A stretch of DNA of 59,372 nt from an uncultured Gemmatimonadota bacterium (GCA_946478895.1 CAMLDY010000006.1:1-59372); one strand, 5' to 3'. Shown: positions 1 through 9,372, numbered from the stretch's first letter. Notes: generated from the sequence alone by a model not told the origin. A program made the numbers and translations.

Positions 1-185
1 GAGTCGAAGCCTGGTTCCTCACCCACCCGCTGGAAGAAGACCGCATCGCCGCGGTGCAGGCGCGTATAAACCAGCTGCCGCCGCCGGAGCTCGCCCGCCT
101 GGGTACCGACACGCGGAACTTCCACTCGTTCAAGGCGAGAATCCAGTCGCTGCCGCCATCGCCCCCGCCGCGCCAGCTCCAGTAG
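1..185 (+). CDS. M48-type metallopeptidase, C-terminal fragment
   Basis: This is the tail of a gene that begins before the window. The frame starting at base 3 is open to the TAG at 183-185 and gives about 60 residues. It contains FLTHPLEEDRIAAVQARI, which resembles the THP-x-x-x-x-R-I segment seen near the end of the catalytic domain of M48 zinc peptidases of the BepA/YfgC type. These act in the periplasm on outer-membrane protein assembly. The zinc motif itself is outside the window, so activity cannot be judged. The end is proline-rich. A hairpin with a T-run follows 22 bases after the stop. Confidence 0.6.
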   Translation, partial: VEAWFLTHPLEEDRIAAVQARINQLPPPELARLGTDTRNFHSFKARIQSLPPSPPPRQLQ

Positions 186-207
186 CACAAACTTCAGATT
201 GTCGATA

Positions 208-239
208 GATGCGCCGCGATGTTTTGCGGCGCATCTTTT
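208..239 (+). terminator. Rho-independent terminator of the M48 gene
   Basis: A perfect 10-base stem (GATGCGCCGC / GCGGCGCATC) with the 8-base loop GATGTTTT is followed at once by TTTT. It sits just behind the upstream stop codon and only 3 bases before the preferred thiD start, so thiD has almost no room for a separate promoter. Confidence 0.8.
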
Positions 240-242
240 GTC

Positions 243-1031
243 ATGCGCACCGCACTTAGCATCGCCGGCTCCGACTCGGGTGGCGGCGCCGGAATCCAGG
301 CCGATCTCAAGACTTTCCAGCGCTTCGGCGTCTTTGGCACTACCGTCATAACGGCGGTCACCGCCCAGAACACCCGGGGCGTCATGAGCTGGGAAACGGT
401 CTCGCCAGAGCTGGTGCGCGCGCAGATCGACGCAGTGGTCGTCGATCTCGCTCCGGCCGCATCCAAGTCGGGGATGCTCGGCAACGCCGCGGTTGCCGCG
501 ACGGTCGCGACCGCCATTCGAGACCACGCACTCCGGAATTACGTGCTCGATCCAGTGATGGTCGCCACCTCCGGCGACCTGTTACTCGAGAAAGACGCGG
601 TCGAAGTAATTCGCATGCAGCTCATTCCTCTTGCCGCGCTGGTGACGCCGAATGTCCCGGAAGCGGCGATACTAAGCGGCGAAGAGATAACCGATGAAGA
701 TTCGATGGTTCACGTCGCCGAGATTCTCGTGAACCGGCTGGGCGCCCAGGCCGCGCTGGTCAAGGGTGGACACCTCAATAGCGGCGACAGAGTCGTCGAC
801 ATTCTTTACGACGGTGACGTCCGCGCTTTTCGCGCCCGCCGGCTGGCGACCACCAACACTCATGGCACCGGCTGCACCCTGTCCGCCGCGATCGTGGCGC
901 AGCTCGCGAACGGGGAGTCACTCCACGCCGCGGTGCGTCGCTCCATTGACTACGTCCACAACGCCATCGCCAGCGCTCCCGGACTCGGCAGCGGACACGG
1001 CCCCCTCAACCATCTCGCCGCGGACCGCTAG
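243..1031 (+). CDS. thiD: Hydroxymethylpyrimidine/phosphomethylpyrimidine kinase
   Basis: ThiD phosphorylates HMP and HMP-phosphate to HMP-diphosphate, the pyrimidine half of thiamine. The ribokinase-fold signatures are clear: [20 protein letters not shown] at the N-terminus, TAQNTRGV near residue 40, [10 protein letters not shown] in the middle, and the C-terminal [13 protein letters not shown] with the catalytic cysteine and anion hole. Length (262 aa) is normal. An in-frame ATG at 219 lies in the loop of the terminator hairpin; ATG 243 fits the family start better. No Shine-Dalgarno is visible before 243 and no TPP riboswitch is seen. The gene converges on punA. Confidence 0.93.
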   Translation: MRTALSIAGSDSGGGAGIQADLKTFQRFGVFGTTVITAVTAQNTRGVMSWETVSPELVRAQIDAVVVDLAPAASKSGMLGNAAVAATVATAIRDHALRNYVLDPVMVATSGDLLLEKDAVEVIRMQLIPLAALVTPNVPEAAILSGEEITDEDSMVHVAEILVNRLGAQAALVKGGHLNSGDRVVDILYDGDVRAFRARRLATTNTHGTGCTLSAAIVAQLANGESLHAAVRRSIDYVHNAIASAPGLGSGHGPLNHLAADR

Positions 1032-1038
1032 CAGTCAG

Positions 1039-1893
1039 CTACCTGATCGCTACGAGCTGTGGTGTCCCAAGTCGGCTCAGGAACTCAGTAACCAGTGACT
1101 CGAACGCGGAGCTGACCCGGTTGGTCGTCTCCAGAACTTCCGCGTGACTGAGCGCAGCACCAGTCACTCCGGCGGCAGCATTGGTGATGCAGCTCACTCC
1201 CGCTACACGCATTCCCAACGCTCGCGCCACGATGACTTCCGGAACCGTCGACATCCCGACCGCGTCGGCGCCGAGCAATCGCAGCATTTTTACTTCAGCC
1301 GGCGTCTCGTAAGACGGACCCAGCAATCCAGCATACACTCCCTCCCGCAAGGTGATGCCGAGCCCCTCTGCGGTGGTGCGAAGCAGCCACCGCAGTCCTG
1401 GATTGTAGGCGTCGGTCATATCGGGGAAGCGCATCTCACCATTCTGAGCTTCGCCCACCAGCGGATTGGCGCCCATCAGGTTGAGATGATCGGAGATCAT
1501 CATCAGATCGCCGACGGCGAGCTTGGGCGAAATGCCACCCGCGGCATTCGACACGAACAGGTCGTGCGCGCCAAGGGCGTGGAAGACGCGCACCGGAAAT
1601 GCAGCCAGGGCGGCGGAGTGCCCCTCATACATGTGGAACCGGCCGCTCAACGCGACGACCTCGCGTCCGCCAAGCGCGCCGACGATCACAGCCCCTTCGT
1701 GTCCACTGACGGTTGGCTGTGGAAAGCCCGGAATCTCACGGAATGGAACGCGGACGGGTTCGACGATCGACTTCGCCAGCCCGCCAAGCCCGGAGCCCAG
1801 GATGATCCCGATTTTGGGCTGGTGGTTCGGCGCGCGTTGCCGGATCGCGGCAGCGGCTTTGACTGCGGCGTCGGTCGAGTATTCACTCTTCAT
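1039..1893 (-). CDS. punA: Purine nucleoside phosphorylase (class II, trimeric type)
   Basis: Cleaves inosine and guanosine with phosphate to the free base and ribose-1-phosphate. Visible signatures are the N-terminal phosphate loop ILGSGLGGLA, FHMYEGH, FVSNAAGGI, and the purine-site segment GMSTVPEVIVAR. Length of 284 aa is typical for the PNP/MTAP family; a specificity for inosine/guanosine rather than methylthioadenosine is inferred from the fit to PunA. The start overlaps the stop of add by ATGA, so the two salvage steps adenosine to inosine to hypoxanthine are translationally coupled. Confidence 0.93.
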   Translation of the reverse strand: MKSEYSTDAAVKAAAAIRQRAPNHQPKIGIILGSGLGGLAKSIVEPVRVPFREIPGFPQPTVSGHEGAVIVGALGGREVVALSGRFHMYEGHSAALAAFPVRVFHALGAHDLFVSNAAGGISPKLAVGDLMMISDHLNLMGANPLVGEAQNGEMRFPDMTDAYNPGLRWLLRTTAEGLGITLREGVYAGLLGPSYETPAEVKMLRLLGADAVGMSTVPEVIVARALGMRVAGVSCITNAAAGVTGAALSHAEVLETTNRVSSAFESLVTEFLSRLGTPQLVAIR

Positions 1894-2936
1894 TCGTCGG
1901 TTCCGATCAGTTCTTCAATTTTGTCGGATGCATCTTCGATCAGCACGAGGCGATCCTCCCAGGGAAGGAATGCGCTCTCGAATCCGTTCAGCGCAATCCC
2001 CGCCAGCTCCTCGACGGTGAAGCCGAGGTGCTCGGCGGCGTACACGTACTCGTCGGTCAGAGTGGTGGCGCTCATCAGGCGGTTGTCGGTGTTGAGGGTG
2101 ACGTTCAGCCCACGATCGAAGTACTCGCGAAACGGGTGCGCCGCATAGGAGTCCGCGACCCGCGTTTGAACGTTGCTCGTCAGGCACACCTCGAGCGCGA
2201 TCCGCCGGTCGTTCACGTACTGGGTCAGATCCGGATCCTCGATCAGCCGCGTGCCGTGACCGATGCGATTCGCACCGCACACGTGCACGGCCTGGCGCAC
2301 CGACTCCGCCCCGTCGCCCTCACCCGCGTGCACCGTGACCGCCAGATTGTGCTCGCGCGCGTACCTGAAAGCCGCGGCGTGTCGCGAAGCAGAGTTTCCC
2401 TTCTCACCGCCGGCGAGATCGAAGCCGACGACACCCTCGTTCTTGAACTCGACGGCAAGTCTCGCCATCTCGAGCGAGCTCTCGGGAGGAAACTGGCGCA
2501 AGCCGCACACGATGAAGCGCGCCGTGATTCCAAAATCGTTTTCGGCTTTGCGCAATCCGCGAAGCGGCGCTTCCACTGCCTGCACGAGGGTCAGCCCCTG
2601 AACGACATTGAGCAACGGCGCGTTCCGGACCTCGATGTAGCGCACCCCATCCTCAGCTGCGTCCTCGGCCAGCTCGTACGCCACCCGCTCGAGCGCTTCC
2701 TCGCTCTGCAGAACTGATATCGTCACGTCGAAGCGACGGAGATAATCCTCCAGATCGCGCGCGTCGTCGACCCGCATGTACTCGGCGAGCTCTTCCGGGG
2801 TCTGCCTTGGCAGCTGGACGCGGTGTTCGCGCGCAAGATCCACAAGAGTGTCGGGGCGTACGGACCCGTCGAGATGACAATGGAGCTCCGCCTTGGGCAG
2901 CTGGCGAAGCTTTGTCGAGAAGATTGAAAGTGGCAT
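1890..2936 (-). CDS. add: Adenosine deaminase
   Basis: Converts adenosine to inosine in purine salvage. The zinc-hydrolase motifs are in order: KAELHCHLDGS (HxH pair, residues about 16-24), HAGEGDGAESV (metal histidine and catalytic glutamate), RIGHGTRL, and LNTDNRLMSATTL near residue 285. The last motif has TDN, as in many bacterial Add proteins, where animal enzymes have TDD. Length of 348 aa is normal. The ATG overlaps the TAA of the preceding small gene by one base, and the 3' end overlaps punA, so these genes form a tight operon read on the minus strand. Confidence 0.95.
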   Translation of the reverse strand: MPLSIFSTKLRQLPKAELHCHLDGSVRPDTLVDLAREHRVQLPRQTPEELAEYMRVDDARDLEDYLRRFDVTISVLQSEEALERVAYELAEDAAEDGVRYIEVRNAPLLNVVQGLTLVQAVEAPLRGLRKAENDFGITARFIVCGLRQFPPESSLEMARLAVEFKNEGVVGFDLAGGEKGNSASRHAAAFRYAREHNLAVTVHAGEGDGAESVRQAVHVCGANRIGHGTRLIEDPDLTQYVNDRRIALEVCLTSNVQTRVADSYAAHPFREYFDRGLNVTLNTDNRLMSATTLTDEYVYAAEHLGFTVEELAGIALNGFESAFLPWEDRLVLIEDASDKIEELIGTDE

Positions 2937-3181
2937 TACAGAAAGTTGAGGTCTTGATCGTCGGCGGACTGTCGCGCGCGCACGATGCGGAAGATGGCGC
3001 CGTTCTGGACCTGCGCATCGTTGCGGGCGGGAATCCCGCGGCTATCGGTGATCATTCGCTCGCCACTTCGGATCGCGGCAGCCTGGGCCGCGTCCCATGA
3101 CTCGATCGCCTGGAGCGCCGTCGCTGCGCCATCCACCTCGACGGGCTTGCCGTTGATGTAGATGCGGACAGTTTGCCTCAC
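2936..3181 (-). CDS. Small conserved-looking protein of unknown function, beta-grasp-like
   Basis: Encodes 81 aa with no signal peptide or membrane segment. The pattern VRIYINGKPVEVD, a helical middle, then ITDSRGIPA and GAIFRIVRA resembles a small ubiquitin-like (ThiS/MoaD) beta-grasp fold, but there is no C-terminal GG, so a sulfur-carrier role is unlikely. The start is GTG in a GTGA overlap with the upstream phosphoesterase stop. Its position between a nucleotide phosphoesterase and adenosine deaminase suggests a role tied to nucleotide salvage, without proof. Confidence 0.7.
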   Translation of the reverse strand: MRQTVRIYINGKPVEVDGAATALQAIESWDAAQAAAIRSGERMITDSRGIPARNDAQVQNGAIFRIVRARQSADDQDLNFL

Positions 3182-6100
3182 GGATTCACCGCCGAGATAC
3201 GCACTTCAGTCGGGGCTGTGATCGGCGAGGGCAGCGATTTCAGGTACGCGATGAACGCGTCGAGATCCACGATGTTGAGTGGCTTCGCGGAAGTCGCGCG
3301 GCCGCCGGCATTGTAACCCTCACCGCCGGTCGCCAGAAAATCGTTCACGATCACCTTGTACTTGCGCGTGTCGTTCAGCGCAGTCCCGTCAGCCATGGTC
3401 GCCGACACCAACCTCGACCCGGCTGGTTTCGTCGGATCGTACTTAATCGTGAGGCCGCTGACGTGGTCGTTGACGGGGTTCCGGGTGAGCATGGCTTCGA
3501 GCAGGCCACGCAGCTGCGCACCCGTCATCGTCAAGGCGTACAAGGTATTTCCGAACGGCTGAAGCTCGAACAGCGAGCCGTAGGTCGCCTCTCCGGCGCG
3601 GAGCTCAGTGCGGATGCCGCCATTGTTCATTATCGCGACATCTCCCTTCCCCGCCCACCGCTGGGCGTCAGCAATCAGATTTCCGAGCGGATACTGCGAT
3701 CCCTGACGCGGCAACGTGGCAGGTATCGTCGCGACGTGCTGGTTCACCAGCGACGCCACGCTCGACACGGCTCGCTTCACAATCGCATCGACCGCCGCGA
3801 CCGGCTGGAGAGTGTCAGAGGCGATCTCCCGCACCTGGTGCGTGATCGCGAGCGACGAATCCCCGAGCGGCACGTCGAGCACGTCGATGGCGCGTCCACT
3901 CGACCGGGCCTGCACGATCGGTATTCCCTTCACCTCCGCGTTCACCAGGGAGTGGGTGTGCCCGCTGACGATCGCGTCCACCCTGGTGGTCAGCTTTCGC
4001 GCGAAGTCGATGATCTCGCCGCCGCAATCTGTCGCGCCGTCCCTTCCGCAGAACGCGCCGGCGTGCGCGATCACTACGATCAGATCCGCACCCCGCTTCC
4101 GGAGTGCTGGACCGATGCTGTCGACGATCGGCGCGGGGTCGTCGAAGCGAAGCCCGGCGACGTTGGCGGACCGCGTGGTCGTCGGTGTTGCGACGGTCGA
4201 GATGCCGATGATGCCGATTCGTGTCGTTCCGCGCTTGACGATGGTGTCGTTGCGAATCCACGGCACGTCGCGGCCATCCGTGTAGCGCACGTTGGCGCCG
4301 AAGATCCCGAACTTCGCCTGCCGCATCCGCGCGCGAAGTGAGTCGGTGCCCCAATCGAATTCGTGATTGCCGAGCGCCGCCGCGGCGTAACCCATTTTAT
4401 TGTAGTAGTCGACCACCGGTCGGCCGAACGACAGATTCGAGGCCGGCGTGCCCTGAAACAGATCACCGCCATCGAGCAGCAACGTCTCGCAACTCGGCGC
4501 GCATTCCTTTTCCGCGCGCTCGATTGCAGCGGCTACATAAGCAGCCCCACCCCGTCGTACCCCGTTCGCGTCAGGCCTCGGCTCCAACGCTCCGTGAAAG
4601 TCGTTGGTAGCGATGATTCGCAACACGCGAGTGCCCGGCGGGAGTGTCGCCGTCGAGCCACGCACTAACCGCCAGTTCGGCACGAAGTAGTCCGACTGTC
4701 GCAACGTGCCGCGCGCTTTGACTTCGTCGATCAGCAGCTGCCGGATCTCCTGCTGTCGATCATATACCACCGGGGCGCCCGCCAGCATTGCGTATCCGCC
4801 ACCGCCCGTCTGCCGGTAGTTGTTCAGCGCCATCGTGAACGTGTCGGTGTCTTTGACCGGCTGACCCTTGAAGTCGAGCCGCGTGATGCGGGATCCGATC
4901 GGACGGGAGACATCGATCACGTAATCCACGCCTGACACGATGTCGAAGTTGTAGCCCGGGACCCGCGGATCGGGCGCGAGTGGCGCGGTTGGTGAGCTTG
5001 GCGTGGGATAGTACCGGCTGCTGAATTCCAGGTAGTCGCGGAGCTGTTTGCCCGTGATGCGCACCGCACGCAGAGTGTTGTCATACGGATAAAGCTGCGC
5101 GACTTGTGCAATCGTGATCGGGCCGGGGCCGAGCACTACGTCAGTAGAAAACGCCGCGGTCGACGCGAGGTCGGTGCCGGCCGCCTTGCGCTCGGTCTCG
5201 AGCATGAAGTCGATGATCGGCGTGTCTTCGATCCGAGCCGAGTCGGCGCTCCAGCGCTCGGCGGTAGTTCCAATCGGCGTTGTGACGTACGCAACCGTCT
5301 CCCGATGCACTGCCTCGGTCGCCGCGAGCACGGCGGAGTCCTCGGCGTGTCCGGCGGCCTGCACCAGATCGCTCCGCCTGTCGGTGACGGACCAGCGGCC
5401 TCCAGAACGGCTAACGGTCAGGTGTGCGATGTCGACGCTCGTCGCCCAGTTCTTTGGCTGGATGAGAAGCGTCCGACCGATAGTCGTGCCGCGCTGTTCC
5501 CTGTGGGAATGACCGTACAGCAACAGGTCTATTCCCGGCACTTCGCTCGCCACTCGCGCGGCTACATTCTCACTCGGAAGCCCGGTGCTGACGGTGTCGT
5601 AGCTGGACGGTTCGTTCAAGCCCGAGTGCATCGTCACCACCACGACGTCCGCGCCCGCGCCGCGGACGTCCTGAACCGCCTGGCGCACGGCGGGCACGAT
5701 GTCACCGAAGCGCAGTCGGCCGCTGATATTGGTCGCGTCCCAGACCATCACTCCGGGTGTCGTCGCGCCGACTATTCCGACTTTCACTCCATCGCGCTCC
5801 ACGATCGTCCACGCATTGTAGGCATGGACCCCGGCTGGGTTCAATCGATAGGTGTTGGCCGAGAGAAAGGGGAAGGTCGCTTGCCGTACCGCGGAGTCGA
5901 GGTAGGACACGCCGTAGTTGTACTCGTGATTGCCAATCGCAGCCGCGTCGTAGTGCATGGCGTTCATCGCAGCGATGATTGGATTGGTCCGGATCGTCGA
6001 TACGCGCGCCGCAACGTAGGCGAGTGGATTCCCCTGCAGCAGATCACCGGCGTCGAGGAGGATCACGCGGCCCGGATTGGCGGCTCGCACCGAATCCACA

Positions 6101-6306
6101 ATCGTCGCGGCGCGGGTGAGCCCGCGGACTGCCTCGGCCTGGTTGGCGTAATAGTCCCAGGCTCTCACTCTGCCGTGGACATCGGTGGTCGTGGCAACCA
6201 CCAGATCGACCGACTGTGGCGCGCGTGCCACCTGGCTCGGTGCGCAGCCCAGTGCGGCAACGAAGAGGAATCGAAAGTTTCGCGAAATCATCTCGCTCGA
6301 ATGCAT
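3178..6306 (-). CDS. Double 2',3'-cyclic-nucleotide phosphodiesterase / 5'-nucleotidase (CpdB-UshA fusion), exported
   Basis: A 1042-aa protein made of two complete calcineurin-type phosphoesterase plus 5'-nucleotidase_C units. Unit 1 (about residues 30-530) has TTTDVHGRVR, DAGDLLQGNP, GNHEYNYG and LYGHSHRE and looks CpdB-like. Unit 2 (about 555-1040) has TNDFHGALE, DGGDLFQGTP, GNHEFDWG and VSGHTHS and looks UshA-like. The order matches the Bacillus YfkN type. The N-terminus (FLFVAALGC) fits a lipoprotein signal, so it likely acts in the envelope, turning cyclic and mononucleotides into nucleosides. The downstream add and punA genes then use these. An ATG at 6291 is an equally good start and leaves the same signal peptide. 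Confidence 0.9.
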   Translation of the reverse strand: MHSSEMISRNFRFLFVAALGCAPSQVARAPQSVDLVVATTTDVHGRVRAWDYYANQAEAVRGLTRAATIVDSVRAANPGRVILLDAGDLLQGNPLAYVAARVSTIRTNPIIAAMNAMHYDAAAIGNHEYNYGVSYLDSAVRQATFPFLSANTYRLNPAGVHAYNAWTIVERDGVKVGIVGATTPGVMVWDATNISGRLRFGDIVPAVRQAVQDVRGAGADVVVVTMHSGLNEPSSYDTVSTGLPSENVAARVASEVPGIDLLLYGHSHREQRGTTIGRTLLIQPKNWATSVDIAHLTVSRSGGRWSVTDRRSDLVQAAGHAEDSAVLAATEAVHRETVAYVTTPIGTTAERWSADSARIEDTPIIDFMLETERKAAGTDLASTAAFSTDVVLGPGPITIAQVAQLYPYDNTLRAVRITGKQLRDYLEFSSRYYPTPSSPTAPLAPDPRVPGYNFDIVSGVDYVIDVSRPIGSRITRLDFKGQPVKDTDTFTMALNNYRQTGGGGYAMLAGAPVVYDRQQEIRQLLIDEVKARGTLRQSDYFVPNWRLVRGSTATLPPGTRVLRIIATNDFHGALEPRPDANGVRRGGAAYVAAAIERAEKECAPSCETLLLDGGDLFQGTPASNLSFGRPVVDYYNKMGYAAAALGNHEFDWGTDSLRARMRQAKFGIFGANVRYTDGRDVPWIRNDTIVKRGTTRIGIIGISTVATPTTTRSANVAGLRFDDPAPIVDSIGPALRKRGADLIVVIAHAGAFCGRDGATDCGGEIIDFARKLTTRVDAIVSGHTHSLVNAEVKGIPIVQARSSGRAIDVLDVPLGDSSLAITHQVREIASDTLQPVAAVDAIVKRAVSSVASLVNQHVATIPATLPRQGSQYPLGNLIADAQRWAGKGDVAIMNNGGIRTELRAGEATYGSLFELQPFGNTLYALTMTGAQLRGLLEAMLTRNPVNDHVSGLTIKYDPTKPAGSRLVSATMADGTALNDTRKYKVIVNDFLATGGEGYNAGGRATSAKPLNIVDLDAFIAYLKSLPSPITAPTEVRISAVNP

Positions 6307-6433
6307 CCCGAATGGGTGAAAAGCAAAGCTAGTGGCGCGTCATCAGCCGAGGGAGAGTCTATCCGGCAGCGTAGCCATGGCCAATAAGAATTAGATTCTG
6401 GCCGTTCCGGTGGGTAACTCAAAACGGGAAGCG

Positions 6434-7600
6434 ATGATCAACGCCTCGACAGCCGCATGCATAGTCCTCTTCGCGCCGTTCGCCGCCCTGGCGCAGCAAG
6501 CTCCTGCGGATACAGCAAGGACCCCACCTACTGCCTCGACGGGACCTTCGGCAACAGTTCTCGATTTTTCCGGGATATTGTTCGCGAACTTCCAGTATCG
6601 CGGCGACAGCGGCGTGCTCAAATCGCAAAACAAGTTCGACCTCGAGCGCGCGTACCTCACCTTCCGAATGCCTGCTGGTGATCGCGCCAGCATTCGGATA
6701 ACCGCTGATGTTTTCCAGCAGAATAACTCGCCGAATGATTCGTTCTACCGCGGCTGGGTCATCCGCGCCAAGTACGCGTACCTGCAATACGATCTGGTGA
6801 GGCGCGCGAATTGGGGCGCTAACATCCGGGCGGGGATACTTCACAACGTTGTCATCGATCACATCGAGTCATTCTGGCCACGCTGGCTGTCGTTGTCTCC
6901 GCTCGAGCGCGCCGGGTTTTTCGCCTCCTCCGACGTGGGAATCGCGACCCTCTGGACGTTCCCCGGAAAATGGGGCGAGCTCTACGCAACGATAGTCAAC
7001 GGACCCGGTTATACGTCCCACGAGACCGACCGGTTCAAGGACTACGCGGCCCGAATCTCCATTACGCCTCTCGCACAAGCCCGAAACAAGGTCCTGAGTA
7101 CCCTGGCGATGACCGGTTGGACGTACAATGGAGCAATTGGCAGCAGCTTCGCGATGGGAGGACCCGGGCAGCTTGGCCCAGTGGGATCAGCCATGCCAAG
7201 AACCAGGCTAGGGCTGTTCGCCGGAGTGCGCGACCCCCGTTTGGCGGCAGGTCTGGAATTCGACCGACGGATCGATGGTGGAGAGACCGGCGCGAATACT
7301 TCTGCTTCGCCGCGGATCGAAATCGACAGCGCCGGGCGACTCGTCGCTGGCTTCGTGATGATCAAACCGTTCCAGCTGCGGAATCCATCCTCGCGTTTCC
7401 CACTCGGTTTGGTGGGCCGGTGGGACCATTTCACGCCTAATACGAGCTTGACCGGGCACGTGAACACCATCGTCGCAGGGTTGACCTGGGATTTGAACAA
7501 GAAAGTGTCAGTGTCGGCCGATTATCAGGAGCAAACGCCCCACGCGGTAATTGCGGCGGCGACAAAATCGTACTTTTTCCACCTCGTGGCGAATTTCTAG
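6434..7600 (+). CDS. Outer-membrane porin, phosphate-selective (OprO/OprP-like) candidate
   Basis: From ATG 6434 the product has a clear signal peptide (IVLFAPFAALAQQ), then alternating beta strands, and ends in F, the usual last residue of outer-membrane barrels. The stretch YRGDSGVLKSQNKFDLERAY with its arginines resembles the start of phosphate-selective porins. Length of about 388 aa fits. The next genes, convergent on the other strand, are a Pit phosphate transporter and its DUF47 partner, which supports phosphate as the substrate. A GTG at 6410 in the same frame would add 8 residues before the signal peptide and is less likely. Confidence 0.72.
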   Translation: MINASTAACIVLFAPFAALAQQAPADTARTPPTASTGPSATVLDFSGILFANFQYRGDSGVLKSQNKFDLERAYLTFRMPAGDRASIRITADVFQQNNSPNDSFYRGWVIRAKYAYLQYDLVRRANWGANIRAGILHNVVIDHIESFWPRWLSLSPLERAGFFASSDVGIATLWTFPGKWGELYATIVNGPGYTSHETDRFKDYAARISITPLAQARNKVLSTLAMTGWTYNGAIGSSFAMGGPGQLGPVGSAMPRTRLGLFAGVRDPRLAAGLEFDRRIDGGETGANTSASPRIEIDSAGRLVAGFVMIKPFQLRNPSSRFPLGLVGRWDHFTPNTSLTGHVNTIVAGLTWDLNKKVSVSADYQEQTPHAVIAAATKSYFFHLVANF

Positions 7601-7617
7601 CCGTCGCGATCGTCAGG

Positions 7618-8652
7618 CTACCGCTGCCCGAACGCCGCCAGAATCCAGTAACTGATCGCTGCAACGAGGGCCGAGGCGGGAATGGTGATGATCCACGCCC
7701 AGACAATTCGGCGCGCGATTCCCCACCGCACCGCCGAGAATCGGTACGTCGCGCCTGCGCCCATGATCGACCCGGCGATCGTATGGGTCGTGCTCACCGG
7801 GATTCCATAGTGGGTCGCAAAAGTAATGGCGAGCGCTCCGCCCGTTTCTGCCGCGAAGCCGCTCACCGGCCGCAGCCGCGTGATGCGAGATCCCATCGTG
7901 TGCACGATTCGCCAGCCGCCGAATAAGGTGCCGAGCGAGATCGCCGTGTACGCTCCCAACTTCACCCAGAGCGGAATCCCCTCATCCGGAACGTGCAAAT
8001 GATGGAAAAAACCCGTTTGCACAGCGGTGAGTGGGTTCACAGCTACCAGCAGCCCGACGATGATTCCCATCGTCTTTTGCGCGTCATTCGCGCCGTGTGC
8101 GTGAGAGAGGAGCGCCGAGCTCGCCAGCTGCGCAACGCGAAAAAAGCGGTCGACGCGTCCCGGTCCCATCCGCTGGAATATCCAGTACACCGCCACCATC
8201 AGCACGAACCCGGCGAGCATTCCGACCAGCGGTGAAATCACTATGAACGAGAGGGTCTGGACCCACTTCTCCCCCCAGGTGATCGCACTCCAGCCCGCCT
8301 TCGCCACCCCGGCGCCGGCGTACCCACCGATCAGAGCGTGCGACGAGCTCGATGGTATCCCATAAAACCACGTGATCAGATTCCACACGATCGCGCCAAG
8401 CAAGCCGGCGAGAATCAGGTTCGGCGTGACGATGTCGGTGCGGATGATCCCCTTCTGAATCGCCTTGGCGACCAGCTCACCGGCTGTGAAGGCAGCGGTG
8501 AAGTTGAAGAACGCCGCCCATAATACGGCGGCGAACGGACTCAAAACCCGGGTGCCCACGATCGTGGCGATCGAGTTCGCCGAATCGTGGAAGCCGTTGA
8601 TGAAGTCGAAGATGAAAGCGATCAGTACGATCGCTGCGACGTAGTAGATCAC
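7618..8652 (-). CDS. pit: Low-affinity inorganic phosphate transporter, Pit family
   Basis: A 344-aa inner-membrane protein with about ten hydrophobic segments. The two Pit signature repeats are visible: FINGFHDSANSIATIVGTRV near the N-terminus and SHAHGANDAQKTMGIIVG around residue 185, plus YGIPSSSSHALIGG and YGIPVSTTHTIAGSIMG. It imports phosphate, usually as a metal-phosphate complex driven by protons. The start is GTG and overlaps the stop of the upstream DUF47 gene (TAGTG). It lies opposite a porin gene with only 17 bases between the stops. Confidence 0.95.
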   Translation of the reverse strand: MIYYVAAIVLIAFIFDFINGFHDSANSIATIVGTRVLSPFAAVLWAAFFNFTAAFTAGELVAKAIQKGIIRTDIVTPNLILAGLLGAIVWNLITWFYGIPSSSSHALIGGYAGAGVAKAGWSAITWGEKWVQTLSFIVISPLVGMLAGFVLMVAVYWIFQRMGPGRVDRFFRVAQLASSALLSHAHGANDAQKTMGIIVGLLVAVNPLTAVQTGFFHHLHVPDEGIPLWVKLGAYTAISLGTLFGGWRIVHTMGSRITRLRPVSGFAAETGGALAITFATHYGIPVSTTHTIAGSIMGAGATYRFSAVRWGIARRIVWAWIITIPASALVAAISYWILAAFGQR

Positions 8653-9263
8653 TACGCGTTTTTCAGGGCAATGCTTTGCAGCACGTTGCCGACATCCTCA
8701 CACTGATCGAGTGCGTCCTCGAGCTTGTCGTAGAGATCCTTCCACTTTATCACCTCGAGGGTCTCACCCCCTTCGGCGAACAACTTGCCCATCGCGTCGT
8801 GGTAGACGGCGTCGCCCTCTTCCTCGAGAACCTTGAGCTTTTCGCTCACCGCGTAGACGTGTTTCGCGTTTTTCATGTCGCGCACCCCTTCTTCCACCGC
8901 CTGCCCGGCCCGCGACAGCACTTCCGCGAGAACGATTGCCGGTGGACGGATCCGCTGAATCCGGAAAATTTGCGCGCGGCGTGCCGTACCGTCGATCAGA
9001 TCGATGACATCGTCCAGCTCGGAGGCGAGAGCGTGGATGTCCTCGCGATCGAACGGGGTGACGAAGGTTCGATCGATCCGGTCGATGATGTCGTGGGTGA
9101 GATTGTCGGCCTCGTGCTCCAGCCCTTTGATCGCCGTCACCTTGGCGTCGAGCTGCGCCGGATTCTGAAACATTTCCTGCAGTATGCTCGCCGACCCGGT
9201 GAGTCTTTTCGCGAGCTCGGTGAAGAGATCGTAGAACTTCTCGTCGCGTGGAAGAATCCGCAA
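8652..9263 (-). CDS. DUF47 / PhoU-like Pit accessory protein
   Basis: A 203-aa all-helical protein that begins RILPRDEKFYDLFTELA, typical of the DUF47 (TIGR00153) family that is paired with Pit transporters. Acidic helices such as EHEADNLTHDIIDRID and EEEGDAVYHD resemble the metal-binding E/D patterns of PhoU. It likely controls or stabilises Pit. The start codon is TTG at 9261-9263, backed by a GGAGAG Shine-Dalgarno about 7 bases before it. Its stop overlaps the GTG start of pit, so the pair is translationally coupled. Confidence 0.92.
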   Translation of the reverse strand: MRILPRDEKFYDLFTELAKRLTGSASILQEMFQNPAQLDAKVTAIKGLEHEADNLTHDIIDRIDRTFVTPFDREDIHALASELDDVIDLIDGTARRAQIFRIQRIRPPAIVLAEVLSRAGQAVEEGVRDMKNAKHVYAVSEKLKVLEEEGDAVYHDAMGKLFAEGGETLEVIKWKDLYDKLEDALDQCEDVGNVLQSIALKNA

Positions 9264-9372
9264 AACGCGCTCTCCGTTGAAATCTGAATCCGTCAGATCG
9301 TTATGGGGCGTGAATCTATGGCGGACCGGTCGACGGAGCCACCGAACACCGCCGTTGTGCGCAGGATTCGCG

